Source of the DNA: Chryseobacterium gleum
Lineage (GTDB): Bacteria; Bacteroidota; Bacteroidia; Flavobacteriales; Flavobacteriaceae
Length of the DNA stretch: 64,000 nucleotides
Direction: 5' to 3'
Assembly: GCA_945881885.1 (NCBI GenBank)
Contig: CAMCVI010000004.1
Coordinates: 1 to 64,000 of the forward strand
A program made the position numbers and the translations under genes. Below are positions 9,239 to 17,219 of the stretch, piece by piece. The notes below the pieces were generated by a model. The model did not search any database. It was given only the letters and a program-made list of their open reading frames with translations, and was not told where the DNA came from. Numbering within the stretch: position 1 is the first letter of the stretch; every line of letters starts with the position of its first letter.

Positions 9239-9248
9239 TTTTGAATTT

Positions 9249-9908
9249 TTATATATTTAAATATTTGTTTAAATAATCGGAGCGTTCTTTTAAATCGGCA
9301 AGATAAGCATCTTCTTGGTGTTCAGATAAAATAGTATAATTATACCTACGAAATGTTTGTATGATTTCGTTAAAATTATTCTGCGAAATTTTTAATGTAA
9401 TTTCGGTTTTCGTTTGCAAATTATTTGAAATAAAAACACCTAATATTTTAGCGCCGTTACTTTCTACAATTTGACAAATTTGGCTAAACGTAAAATCTGC
9501 GGTTTCTTTTTCAATAACAATAGTGCCTCCGTCTTCTTTAACAAAAGCGGTTTCATTAAAAAAATGAAGCACATCGTCAAGTTCATAAAAACCTAAATAA
9601 TTATTTTTGTCATCTAGAACTGGTAAAAGATTGGTGTGATTTTTTGAAAATTCTTCTAAAACATCAAACCAATTCCTATCGTTTCGAACAAAAAAACGAG
9701 TCAAATTATATTTATGATCATTTATTAAATCTGTACCAGAAAAAAGTTCTGAATCATCTTTTGAAATAGAACCTAAAAAAATAGTATGTTCTAAAATTGG
9801 GAAATGAGTATAATCTACATCCAAAAATAAATCTACGGCATCAGCAACAGCATCACTAACCTGTAAAGCTTTGTATTGATTGTTTATAAAATCTGTAATT
9901 TTATTCAT
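9249..9908 (-). CDS. CBS domain-containing protein
   Basis: A 219-residue soluble protein starting at the ATG at 9908 (MNKITDFINNQYKALQ); a longer frame to 9983 has a non-family N-terminal addition and reaches into the divergent pdxJ promoter region, so I reject it. Two CBS motifs are visible in residues 1-125 (for example VADAVDLFLDVDYTHFPILE and LLPVLDDKNNYLGFYELDDV), which usually bind adenine nucleotides as a regulatory pair. The C-terminal third (residues 130-200) has an ACT-like pattern. It is the first gene of the nadK-uppS-bamA cluster. A role as nucleotide sensor for the neighbours is conceivable but unproven. Confidence 0.87.
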   Translation of the reverse strand: MNKITDFINNQYKALQVSDAVADAVDLFLDVDYTHFPILEHTIFLGSISKDDSELFSGTDLINDHKYNLTRFFVRNDRNWFDVLEEFSKNHTNLLPVLDDKNNYLGFYELDDVLHFFNETAFVKEDGGTIVIEKETADFTFSQICQIVESNGAKILGVFISNNLQTKTEITLKISQNNFNEIIQTFRRYNYTILSEHQEDAYLADLKERSDYLNKYLNI

Positions 9909-9970
9909 GTTTCTAATTTCAAAACTATTGCAAATTAAGTAAAAAATATAAATTAGTCTATTTTTGTTTG

Positions 9971-9978
9971 TAATTTTG
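9971..9978 (+). promoter_or_regulatory. Putative -7 box for pdxJ
   Basis: TAATTTTG matches the Bacteroidota TAnnTTTG box and lies 18 bases ahead of the ATG at 9997. It would start transcription near 9984, so the longer reading frame beginning at 9964 could not be fully transcribed. No TTG is seen at the ideal -33 distance. Confidence 0.55.
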
Positions 9979-9996
9979 TACAAATTAAATACAATT

Positions 9997-10713
9997 ATGA
10001 CAAAGTTATCGGTTAATATTAATAAAATTGCAACTTTAAGAAATGCACGTGGTGGTAATGTTCCTGATTTGTTGCAAGTGGCAAAAGATATTCAGAAATT
10101 TGGTGCCCATGGTATTACGATTCATCCCCGTCCAGATGAAAGACATATTACGTATCAAGATGCAAGAGATTTAACAAATGTTGTGTATACTGAATACAAT
10201 ATTGAAGGAAATCCGCATCATAATTTTATTGATTTAGTTTTAGAATGTAAGCCCAATCAGGTAACTTTGGTTCCTGATGCTATTGGCGCAATTACCTCAA
10301 ATGCAGGTTGGGATACCATAAAACATCAAGATTATCTGACAGAAGTTATTCAAGAATTTCAACGTAATAACATTCGCGTGTCTATTTTTGTAGACCCCAT
10401 TGAAGGAATGGTTGAAGGCGCCAAAAAAACAGGTGCAGAAAGAATTGAATTATATACAGAAGTATTTGCGCATCAATATGGGTTAGGAAATCATTCAGCA
10501 ATTGAGCCTTTCATAAAAGCAGCTCTTATAGCAAATGAACTTAATTTAGGAATAAATGCTGGACACGACTTAAGTTTAGATAATATTAAATTTTTTAAAG
10601 ACAATATACCAAATTTATTAGAGGTTTCTATTGGACATGCCTTGATTTCAGAATCTTTATATCTTGGTTTAGATAACGTTGTAAATATGTATTTGAATAA
10701 GCTGAAGGGTTAA
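9997..10713 (+). CDS. pdxJ: Pyridoxine 5'-phosphate synthase
   Basis: Condenses 1-deoxy-D-xylulose 5-phosphate with 3-amino-1-hydroxyacetone 1-phosphate to pyridoxine 5'-phosphate, the last ring-forming step of the DXP-dependent vitamin B6 route. The 238-residue protein begins MTKLSVNINKIATLRNARGG, and contains HPRPDERHITYQD, ECKPNQVTLVPD, IELYTE and AGHDLSLDNI, all signatures of the PdxJ TIM barrel. The start at 9997 fits both the family and the promoter box. dxs, which makes its DXP substrate, lies about 11 kb away in this window. Its last codons overlap two heptamer-like units (GGTTAAT GGTAAAA) similar to those upstream of clpX. Confidence 0.96.
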   Translation: MTKLSVNINKIATLRNARGGNVPDLLQVAKDIQKFGAHGITIHPRPDERHITYQDARDLTNVVYTEYNIEGNPHHNFIDLVLECKPNQVTLVPDAIGAITSNAGWDTIKHQDYLTEVIQEFQRNNIRVSIFVDPIEGMVEGAKKTGAERIELYTEVFAHQYGLGNHSAIEPFIKAALIANELNLGINAGHDLSLDNIKFFKDNIPNLLEVSIGHALISESLYLGLDNVVNMYLNKLKG

Positions 10714-10784
10714 TGGTAAAAAGATTAAGTCTTTCGAGTTTTACGTATTTAAAATTTCATCCAAATAAACACTTTTAACAAAAA

Positions 10785-11543
10785 ATGTTATACTCAAAAA
10801 TTGAAGGCGAAGGAAAGCCATTTTTAATCATTCATGGATTTTTAGGAATGTCTGACAATTGGAAAACGTTGGGTTATCAATTAACGCAATTGGGTTTTCA
10901 AATCCATTTGTTAGATATGCGAAATCATGGTAAAAGTTTTCATTCCGATGAATTTAGTTATGAAATTATGGCGCAAGACGTAAAATCCTACATCGATTTT
11001 CATCATTTACAAGATATTATTTTATTAGGGCATTCTATGGGTGGAAAAGTTGCTATGTTGTTTGCAACCCTTTATCCAGATTTGGTGGAAAAATTAATTG
11101 TTGCGGATATTGGTCCAAAATATTATCCACCGCATCACCAAAGTATTTTAGCCGCTTTAAACGCTGTAGATTTTTCAAAAAAACCAAATAGAGCAGAAGT
11201 TGACGAAATTGTTTCAAAACACATTTCAGATTTTGGCACGAAACAGTTTATATTAAAAAATTTACATTGGAAAACACCAGAACAATTAGATTTCCGATTT
11301 AATTTACCAGTTTTTAACACTAAAATTTCTGAAATTGGCACGGCGCTTCCTTTTGAAAATCAGTTTAACAAGCCAGTATTGTTTGTTCGTGGCGGTAATT
11401 CGGATTATATTTTAGATTCCGATTTCGAAACCATTTTATATCACTTTCCATTTGCAAAAATTCACACAATTCCGAATGTAGGACATTGGCTACATGCAGA
11501 AAATCCTACAGCATTTTACAATGAGATTGCTAATTTTGTATAA
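10785..11543 (+). CDS. Alpha/beta-fold hydrolase (esterase)
   Basis: Cytoplasmic alpha/beta hydrolase of 252 residues resembling the YbfF esterases. The oxyanion-region motif HGFLGMSDNW is at residues 18-27, the nucleophile elbow GHSMGG places Ser84, and the C-terminal GHWLHAENP supplies His234. Asp45 or an Asp in the VRGGNSDYI segment could complete the triad. No signal peptide is seen. The physiological substrate cannot be inferred. It follows pdxJ at 71 bases on the same strand and ends at a long AT-rich hairpin, so it may share the pdxJ transcript. Confidence 0.9.
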   Translation: MLYSKIEGEGKPFLIIHGFLGMSDNWKTLGYQLTQLGFQIHLLDMRNHGKSFHSDEFSYEIMAQDVKSYIDFHHLQDIILLGHSMGGKVAMLFATLYPDLVEKLIVADIGPKYYPPHHQSILAALNAVDFSKKPNRAEVDEIVSKHISDFGTKQFILKNLHWKTPEQLDFRFNLPVFNTKISEIGTALPFENQFNKPVLFVRGGNSDYILDSDFETILYHFPFAKIHTIPNVGHWLHAENPTAFYNEIANFV

Positions 11544-11570
11544 AAAATATTATGTAAACATAATATTTTT
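11543..11570 (+). terminator. Intrinsic terminator after the hydrolase gene
   Basis: Perfect 12-base stem (11543-11554 with 11559-11570), loop TAAA, ending in five T. The stem is nearly all A/T with a single G-C pair. It starts at the stop codon and separates this gene from the fadL promoter. Confidence 0.8.
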
Positions 11571-11580
11571 GTTAAAAATA

Positions 11581-11610
11581 TTGTCAATTTCACAAATTAT
11601 GTTAATTTTG
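11581..11610 (+). promoter_or_regulatory. Promoter of the FadL-type gene
   Basis: TTG at 11581-11583, a spacer of 19 bases, and TAATTTTG at 11603-11610: a full match to the Bacteroidota -33/-7 promoter pattern. It is 38 bases upstream of the ATG. Confidence 0.75.
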
Positions 11611-11648
11611 AACCAATTATTTAACTAAATACTAACTAAATTTTAATT

Positions 11649-12905
11649 ATGAGAAAATTATTTTCTTTATCATTACTAACCTTGGCTACTGCTTCCATGT
11701 TTGCAGGAGGGTATAGAGTTTCTATTCAAGGGCAGAAACAATTGGCGATGGGACATACCGGAGTTGCGGTTGTTAATAGTGCAGAGGTAGCGTTTTTTAA
11801 CCCTGCAGGGATGTCTTTCCTAGACAAAAAATTCAATTTATCAGTTGGAGGAAATGCTTTATTAGCGAAAACAAGATTTCAAAGTTCACAATTTAACCAA
11901 ACGGCAGCAACAGACAATTTAGGAACACCATTCAGTTTGTACGCTACTTACAAAATTAATGATTGGGTTTCTGCTGGTTTAGCAGTTTACACACCTTATG
12001 GATCTTCTGTAGCTTGGGACCAAGACTGGGTAGGAGCACATTTGGTAAACAACATTGATTTAGCAGCCATTTTTATTCAACCAACTGTTTCGTTTAAAGT
12101 AGGTGATGTTTTTAGTATTGGAGGGGGACCAATTTTTGTACAAGGAAGTGTAAACTTTAATAGAAATTTAACTCCAAATCCACTTTTATCTAATAATGGA
12201 AGCGGAACTGACGTAACTCTAGATGCTACTGGGATTTCTGCTTCAGGGTACAATGTAGGTATGATGTTTAAATTGTCTAATAAAGTAACTTTAGGGATGG
12301 ATTACCGTTCTGAAATTATTATGGAAGCAAGAGGTGGTTCTGCTACATTTGCAGATGTACCAACAATTGCAGCAGCATCTTTTACAAATACTACTTTTAG
12401 TGCAGATTTACCTTTACCAGCTGAATTTACCACAGGTATTTCATATAAAGCTTCAGACAAGTGGTTGTTTGCTTTTGATTACAACTATACAAAATGGAGT
12501 GTTTATCAATCTTTAGATGTACAATTTAACAATGGCTTACCAACTTCTGTAAACCCAAGAAACTATAAAGACGTAAGTTGTTATCGTTTTGGAGCACAAT
12601 ACAAAGCTTCAGATAAATTTACCGTAAGAGGTGGATATTACATTGATGAAAGTCCAGTTCAAAGAGGTTATTTCGCACCAGAAACTCCACGTAATGATTC
12701 TGTAGGATATACTGGTGGATTTACGTATCAAGTAAATAGTAGATTAGGAATTGACATGTCATTCTTATACTTACATTTTGATGAAGTAAATAATTCTTAT
12801 GATTATTTTGACGACCCAACTACAAATAATGGTTTAACATCTTTCGGAGGTACTTATAAATCATCTGTATTTTCACCAGGTATTGGTATAACTTACGGTT
12901 TCTAA
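11649..12905 (+). CDS. OmpP1/FadL/TodX family outer-membrane transporter
   Basis: A 418-residue outer-membrane barrel of the FadL type, which lets long-chain fatty acids or other hydrophobic molecules cross. After a signal peptide (residues 1-20, cut after AGG or nearby) come GYRVSIQGQKQLAMGHTGVA and EVAFFNPAGMSFLD, the N-terminal hatch motif including NPAG. The barrel follows, and it ends in FSPGIGITYGF with a terminal phenylalanine. A clear promoter lies upstream, and the SGNH lipoprotein gene begins 18 bases after the stop, implying one operon. The substrate is unknown; the esterase neighbour suggests lipid products. Confidence 0.93.
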   Translation: MRKLFSLSLLTLATASMFAGGYRVSIQGQKQLAMGHTGVAVVNSAEVAFFNPAGMSFLDKKFNLSVGGNALLAKTRFQSSQFNQTAATDNLGTPFSLYATYKINDWVSAGLAVYTPYGSSVAWDQDWVGAHLVNNIDLAAIFIQPTVSFKVGDVFSIGGGPIFVQGSVNFNRNLTPNPLLSNNGSGTDVTLDATGISASGYNVGMMFKLSNKVTLGMDYRSEIIMEARGGSATFADVPTIAAASFTNTTFSADLPLPAEFTTGISYKASDKWLFAFDYNYTKWSVYQSLDVQFNNGLPTSVNPRNYKDVSCYRFGAQYKASDKFTVRGGYYIDESPVQRGYFAPETPRNDSVGYTGGFTYQVNSRLGIDMSFLYLHFDEVNNSYDYFDDPTTNNGLTSFGGTYKSSVFSPGIGITYGF

Positions 12906-12923
12906 TTTTAAAAATTATCAAAA

Positions 12924-14465
12924 ATGAAAAATAAATTTATAATAGTAGCAGCTTTAGCAATTGGATTTGCAGGTTGTGAACCAGAATTTGAAAATGAAGT
13001 GAATGCCGCTTATTCTTCTGGTGAAGCAGATTTCACAAGATATGTAGCAGTTGGTAATTCACTTACAGCAGGCTACATGGATGGAACAGTTTGTAGAATA
13101 GGACAAACGTATTCTTATCCAAATTTATTAGCACAACAATTCGCTTTAGTGGGCGGAGGTGAATTCACACAACCTTCTTATGCAGATGATGTAAATAATT
13201 TAGGTGGGTTTGCAGGCTCTCCGGGGTCTACAAGATTAGTAATTGACGCTGCTCAAAGCCGTCCAGAGCCAATTGCTGGAACATCAACAATTACCTTAAC
13301 ACCTCAAGCTAAAGCATATAATAATATGGGTGTACCAGGTGCAAAATCATTTCATTTAGGATTTGCTGGATATGGTGCTTTAAACCCATATTTTGCTAGA
13401 CATGCAACTACGCCAACAGCTACTGTTTTAGCAGATGCAATGACAAAAAATCCAACATTTTTTACTAATTGGATAGGTTCTAATGATGTATTAGCTTATG
13501 CTACTTCAGGTGGCGCACAAGCTAATGGTGTAACACCAGCAGCAGATCATAATGCAACTGGAAATTTAAATCCAGCTACTTATGGTATGAATGATATCAC
13601 AAATAGTACAGTATTTGCTAGTGTATATACCAATATCATAAACACGTTGACAATAAACGGATCTAAAGGTTTGGTATGTACTATACCAAGTGTTACTTCA
13701 ATTCCTTATTTCACAACAGTGCCATTTGCACCACTTTCTCCAACAGCATTAGGAGGCGCTACTAATATTAATACTTTAAATGCGCAACTATATGGTCCTT
13801 TAGATGCTATTTTTACTGCTTTAGGGGAGCCAAATCGTATAAACCCATTGACAGCAACTGCTGCTAATCCAATTTTAATTAATGATGCAGATGCAACTGA
13901 TAGAAGTGCACAAATTACAGGTGCTTTAACACCTTCATTAGGAGCACCTACTGCAGCAGCATTTGGTGCAGTTTTTGGTAAAGCACGTCAAGCAACTTCA
14001 GCTGATTTGGTTGTATTACCAGCTTCATCTGTTATTGGTTCTACAAATTCAGCAGCACCAGCAGGAATTAATATTAATGGTGTAACTTTCCCAATGGCTA
14101 ACAAATGGGTGTTAACCGCAACTGAAAAAGCTAGAGTAGCTTCTGCAACTGCAGCGTATAATACATCAATCATTGCTATTGCAGCAATTAAAAATTTAGC
14201 AGTTGCTGACATGAATGCAATCATGAATAAATTAGTTACAGGTTTACAAATTGAAACTAATTCAATTTACACTGCTAATTATTTTAGTGGTTCTGGAACT
14301 GAAGGTCAAGTATTATTTTCTTTAGATGGTGTGCATCCAAATGCGCGTGGATATGCGGTAATTGCTAATGAAATTATCAAAGTAATTAATTTAAAATTCA
14401 AATCAAATTTACCATTACACAATCCTACTTATTTCCCAGGTATCAGTATTTTACCTACGAACTAA
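12924..14465 (+). CDS. SGNH/GDSL hydrolase lipoprotein
   Basis: A 513-residue exported lipoprotein: residues 1-17 are a signal peptide ending in the lipobox FAGC with Cys18. The SGNH blocks are recognisable: VAVGNSLTAG (nucleophile Ser46, with GNSL instead of GDSL), NWIGSNDVL (block III Asn), and DGVHPNARGY with Asp468 and His471 as the rest of the triad. The protein is rich in Ala/Thr in the middle, longer than simple SGNH esterases. It is co-transcribed with the FadL-like porin, so cleavage of an ester-linked lipid at the cell surface or periplasm followed by uptake is a reasonable inference. A good terminator follows. Confidence 0.9.
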   Translation: MKNKFIIVAALAIGFAGCEPEFENEVNAAYSSGEADFTRYVAVGNSLTAGYMDGTVCRIGQTYSYPNLLAQQFALVGGGEFTQPSYADDVNNLGGFAGSPGSTRLVIDAAQSRPEPIAGTSTITLTPQAKAYNNMGVPGAKSFHLGFAGYGALNPYFARHATTPTATVLADAMTKNPTFFTNWIGSNDVLAYATSGGAQANGVTPAADHNATGNLNPATYGMNDITNSTVFASVYTNIINTLTINGSKGLVCTIPSVTSIPYFTTVPFAPLSPTALGGATNINTLNAQLYGPLDAIFTALGEPNRINPLTATAANPILINDADATDRSAQITGALTPSLGAPTAAAFGAVFGKARQATSADLVVLPASSVIGSTNSAAPAGININGVTFPMANKWVLTATEKARVASATAAYNTSIIAIAAIKNLAVADMNAIMNKLVTGLQIETNSIYTANYFSGSGTEGQVLFSLDGVHPNARGYAVIANEIIKVINLKFKSNLPLHNPTYFPGISILPTN

Positions 14466-14485
14466 GCTAGTTTATAAATAAATTT

Positions 14486-14517
14486 AAATAGGCACCATTT
14501 TTGGTGCCTATTTTTTT
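14486..14517 (+). terminator. Intrinsic terminator after the SGNH gene
   Basis: Perfect 12-base stem (14486-14497 with 14502-14513), TTTT loop, followed by more T. A strong rho-independent terminator closing the fadL-SGNH operon. Confidence 0.93.
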
Positions 14518-14524
14518 ATATTTG
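14517..14524 (+). promoter_or_regulatory. Putative -7 box for the small membrane protein gene
   Basis: TATATTTG, overlapping the T run of the preceding terminator by one base, 36 bases before the ATG at 14561. No clean TTG at -33, because the region is the terminator stem. Confidence 0.5.
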
Positions 14525-14560
14525 CATCTCATGAAACATGTATAAATCAATTGTATAAAA

Positions 14561-14908
14561 ATGAAAAATTACCTTATCAAATTACTTATTTCAATCCTTT
14601 TAATTCTTATTATTTCGTATTTTCTAAAAATTGAAATCACAAATTATTCCGCAGCTGTTTTTATGGCAATAGCCTTATCATTTTTAAATACCTTTTTAAA
14701 ACCGATATTAAAAATTCTTGCCATTCCTGTAACAATTATGTCCTTGGGTTTGTTTTTACTGATTATCAATGCTAGTATTGTGAAAATTGCCGATTATTTT
14801 ATTGATGGCATTCAAATGACGTTTCTTCATGCACTAGTTTTTAGTGTGCTACTATCGGTTAGTCAGTATATTTTAAATAAAATTTTCACAGAAAAAAACA
14901 ATAAGTAG
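14561..14908 (+). CDS. Phage holin family (DUF) small membrane protein
   Basis: A 115-residue integral membrane protein with four hydrophobic segments (about residues 6-23, 28-48, 52-74 and 85-107). The central pattern ALSFLNTFLKPILKILAIPVTIMSLG is typical of the widespread family annotated as 'phage holin family' or membrane protein of unknown function. Despite the name, there are no phage genes nearby, so it is not evidence of a prophage. It stands alone between terminators and promoters. Function unknown. Confidence 0.8.
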   Translation: MKNYLIKLLISILLILIISYFLKIEITNYSAAVFMAIALSFLNTFLKPILKILAIPVTIMSLGLFLLIINASIVKIADYFIDGIQMTFLHALVFSVLLSVSQYILNKIFTEKNNK

Positions 14909-14933
14909 TTGTAAAATTCTGTAAATTAAAAAC

Positions 14934-14973
14934 TTGTATGGGTTGCAAAAATTATATAATTTTGCAACCCATA
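14934..14973 (+). promoter_or_regulatory. tig promoter embedded in a perfect inverted repeat
   Basis: TTG at 14934-14936, 20-base spacer, TAATTTTG at 14957-14964: a good promoter for tig. The same bases form a perfect 14-base inverted repeat, arms 14937-14950 and 14960-14973 around a 9-base AT loop. The left arm fills the promoter spacer and the right arm covers the -7 box and start region. It could be a terminator for the gene before, although no T run follows, or a binding site for a regulator. Confidence 0.65.
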
Positions 14974-14998
14974 TTTATACTTCAAAAAATCAATAAAA

Positions 14999-16327
14999 AT
15001 GAACATTAGAAAAGAACACATTGACGCACTAAATGCCGTTGTAAAAATTACAATTGGTAAATATGAATATACTGAAAAAATTGAAAGTTTTTTAGAATTA
15101 AAAAGAAAAACTGCTACTATACCTGGTTTTAGAAAAGGTAAAACACCAATGGATGTTGTGAGAAAACAGTTTGAAAAACCAGCAATTATTGAAGAGGTTA
15201 CTGCTTTGGTGAACAAAGGTTTAAAAGATTATATCGCAAAGGAAAAATTAGATTTGTTGGGTAACGCATTACCTCGCACCAACGAAAATTTTGATTGGAA
15301 TGCAGACGAATTGGTTTTTGAATACGAATTAGGAATAGCACCAGAATTTTCTGTAGATTTAGCAAGAGCCTCAGGCGTTACGAAATATAAAATTATTGCA
15401 GACGACACGTTATTAAACGAGCAAGTTGAAAGAATCCAAAAGCAATACGGTAAAATTTTAACGGAAACAGAAGTTAAGAAAGGTTTTGAAATAAACGGAA
15501 CTTTCTCCAACGAAGAAAAAAATATCAGTAACCAAGCTTTAATTAGTTTAGATGTTTTTGCAGATGCGAAAACAGGCAAACAATTTATTGGAAAAAAAGT
15601 TGGCGATGTAGTCACGCTAAAAACCAAAGGATTGTTTACTGACGACCATAAATTAATGGACTATTTGAAAGTAGCTCATGATGATGTTCACGGCTTAGAT
15701 ATTGAAGTGAATTTTACTATTGATGCCATTCAATCTATTGAGAAAGCGGCAATTAATGACGAATTATTCGCGAAATTATTTCCAAACGGCGAAGTAACAA
15801 CTTTAGAAGGTTTAAAAGCCAGAATCAAAGAAGATGCGGAACAACAATTCGTACAGCAAGCCGATCAACAGTTTTTAAATGATGTAACTGAAGCCTTATT
15901 AGAAACCACACAATTTGATTTACCAGAAACTTTCTTAAAAAAATGGATTCAAACTATTGGCGAAACACCTTTAACTCCTGAACAAGCAGAAGCAGAATTT
16001 GCAAAATCTGAAAGAGGATTGCGTTACCAATTAATTGAATCTAAAATTTTTATTGATAATAATTTACAAGTTAGATTTGATGAATTAAAAGATTTTACTT
16101 CAGGATTAATCAGACAACAAATGGCACAATTTGGTCAAGCCAACGCAACAGATGCAGAAGTGGACGGAATTGTTTCAAGAGTAATGTCGAACCAAGAAGA
16201 AATCAAACGTATTTCAGACCAAGTTTTGAGTTTAAAAATGATTGACTTATACAAAACAAGTGTAAAAGCCATCGAAAAAGAAGTAAACCACCAAGATTTT
16301 GTTAAAGCCATATATGGTGAAATGTAA
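14999..16327 (+). CDS. tig: Trigger factor
   Basis: Ribosome-associated chaperone of 442 residues that meets nascent chains at the exit tunnel. The N-terminal ribosome-binding domain carries the signature IPGFRKGKTPMDVVRKQF (around residues 40-58; compare GFRxGK). A peptidyl-prolyl isomerase-like region follows at about 150-240, degenerate in sequence as is common in Bacteroidota, then the helical C-terminal arms. It precedes clpP and clpX in the same direction, the conserved tig-clpP-clpX order; a hairpin lies between tig and clpP, so read-through is partial at most. Confidence 0.95.
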   Translation: MNIRKEHIDALNAVVKITIGKYEYTEKIESFLELKRKTATIPGFRKGKTPMDVVRKQFEKPAIIEEVTALVNKGLKDYIAKEKLDLLGNALPRTNENFDWNADELVFEYELGIAPEFSVDLARASGVTKYKIIADDTLLNEQVERIQKQYGKILTETEVKKGFEINGTFSNEEKNISNQALISLDVFADAKTGKQFIGKKVGDVVTLKTKGLFTDDHKLMDYLKVAHDDVHGLDIEVNFTIDAIQSIEKAAINDELFAKLFPNGEVTTLEGLKARIKEDAEQQFVQQADQQFLNDVTEALLETTQFDLPETFLKKWIQTIGETPLTPEQAEAEFAKSERGLRYQLIESKIFIDNNLQVRFDELKDFTSGLIRQQMAQFGQANATDAEVDGIVSRVMSNQEEIKRISDQVLSLKMIDLYKTSVKAIEKEVNHQDFVKAIYGEM

Positions 16328-16343
16328 TATTCACAAAAATTAG

Positions 16344-16382
16344 TATATTTGAACGTCAAATCATTTTGGTTTGACGTTTTTA
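16344..16382 (+). terminator. tig terminator with an overlapping clpP promoter box
   Basis: Stem AACGTCAAA (16352-16360) and TTTGACGTT (16370-16378) followed by a short T run forms a terminator 25 bases after the tig stop. A TATATTTG box (16344-16351) directly abuts the left arm, so a clpP transcript started there would begin inside or just after the stem. The terminator is well supported; the promoter lacks a visible -33 TTG. Confidence 0.7.
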
Positions 16383-16417
16383 TATTTAATATCATAACCT
16401 TTTAAATACAATTTAAG

Positions 16418-17074
16418 ATGAATTACGGAAAAGAATTTAAAAAATTTGCTACAAAAAAACACGGAGTAAACAGCTTGTATTACGATAAATTAGTAGGCAG
16501 CTTAACACCATATATTATCGAAGAACGCCAATTAAACATCTCACAATTAGACGTTTTTTCTCGTTTAATGATGGATAGAATCATCTTTATGGGAACAGGT
16601 GTTGACGATTATATGGCAAATATTATTCAAGCACAATTATTGTTTTTAGAAAGCGTTGATGCTTCAAAAGATATTCAAATTTATATCAACTCACCAGGTG
16701 GAAGCGTGTATGCAGGTTTAGGTATTTATGACACCATGCAATACATCAAACCTGATGTAGCAACTATTTGTACAGGAATGGCAGCATCAATGGGTGCCGT
16801 TTTATTGTGTGCAGGTGCAGAAGGAAAACGTTCGGCATTACCACATTCCCGTGTCATGATTCACCAACCTTCTGGAGGTGCTTCTGGTGTGGCAACAGAT
16901 ATGGAAATTAACTTAAGAGAAATGTTGAAATTGAAAGATGAATTATATCAAATAATCTCATCACATTCAAAACAACCTATTGAAAAAGTATTTAAAGATA
17001 GCGAACGCGACTATTGGATGATTGCCGATGAAGCAAAAGAATACGGAATGATTGATGAAGTATTGAGAAGATAA
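16418..17074 (+). CDS. clpP: ATP-dependent Clp protease proteolytic subunit
   Basis: Serine peptidase of 218 residues that forms the double-ring chamber used by ClpX. The triad is Ser124 (GMAASMGA), His149 (HSRVMIHQPSGG) and Asp198 (ERDYWM), with INSPGGSVYAG forming the strand beside the active site. The N-terminal stretch before about residue 35 (MNYGKEFKKFATKKHG) would be the propeptide or axial segment. The sequence is complete. clpX follows 145 bases later, after a spacer made almost wholly of heptamer repeats. Confidence 0.97.
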   Translation: MNYGKEFKKFATKKHGVNSLYYDKLVGSLTPYIIEERQLNISQLDVFSRLMMDRIIFMGTGVDDYMANIIQAQLLFLESVDASKDIQIYINSPGGSVYAGLGIYDTMQYIKPDVATICTGMAASMGAVLLCAGAEGKRSALPHSRVMIHQPSGGASGVATDMEINLREMLKLKDELYQIISSHSKQPIEKVFKDSERDYWMIADEAKEYGMIDEVLRR

Positions 17075-17080
17075 TAAATA

Positions 17081-17213
17081 GGTATGAGGTTAAGGGTAAA
17101 AGGTTAAGGGAATAAGGATTTGAGTATATGGTATAAACATTTTGAAAGTTGTTACCCAACACCCAACACCCAACACCCAACACCTAACACCTAACACCCA
17201 TTACCCAACACCC
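17081..17213. repeat. Two facing heptamer-repeat arms between clpP and clpX
   Basis: From 17081 to 17136 the DNA reads as eight degenerate 7-base units of the GGTTAAG type (GGTATGA, GGTTAAG, GGTAAAA, GGTTAAG, GGAATAA, GGATTTG, AGTATAT, GGTATAA). After an 18-base centre, 17155-17210 is eight units of the CCCAACA type (four exact CCCAACA, two CCTAACA, CCCATTA, CCCAACA). The left arm is G-rich and the right C-rich, so the pair is roughly inverted. The right array ends 9 bases before the clpX ATG. It is not a CRISPR: there are no unique spacers. Confidence 0.85.
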
Positions 17214-17219
17214 AAAAAA

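Noticed and set aside
14561..14908. Prophage signal from the 'phage holin family' protein
   Set aside because: The name is only a family label; there are no lysis, capsid, integrase or other phage genes nearby, and the flanks are housekeeping genes.
16992..17183. A minus-strand reading frame across the clpP end and the repeats
   Set aside because: It overlaps clpP in antisense and its first residues are encoded by the repeat arms; no promoter and no family resemblance.
17155..17210. CRISPR array or telomere-like repeat before clpX
   Set aside because: The 7-base units are directly adjacent, with no unique spacers of CRISPR length and no cas genes. The similarity to telomere repeats is by composition only.
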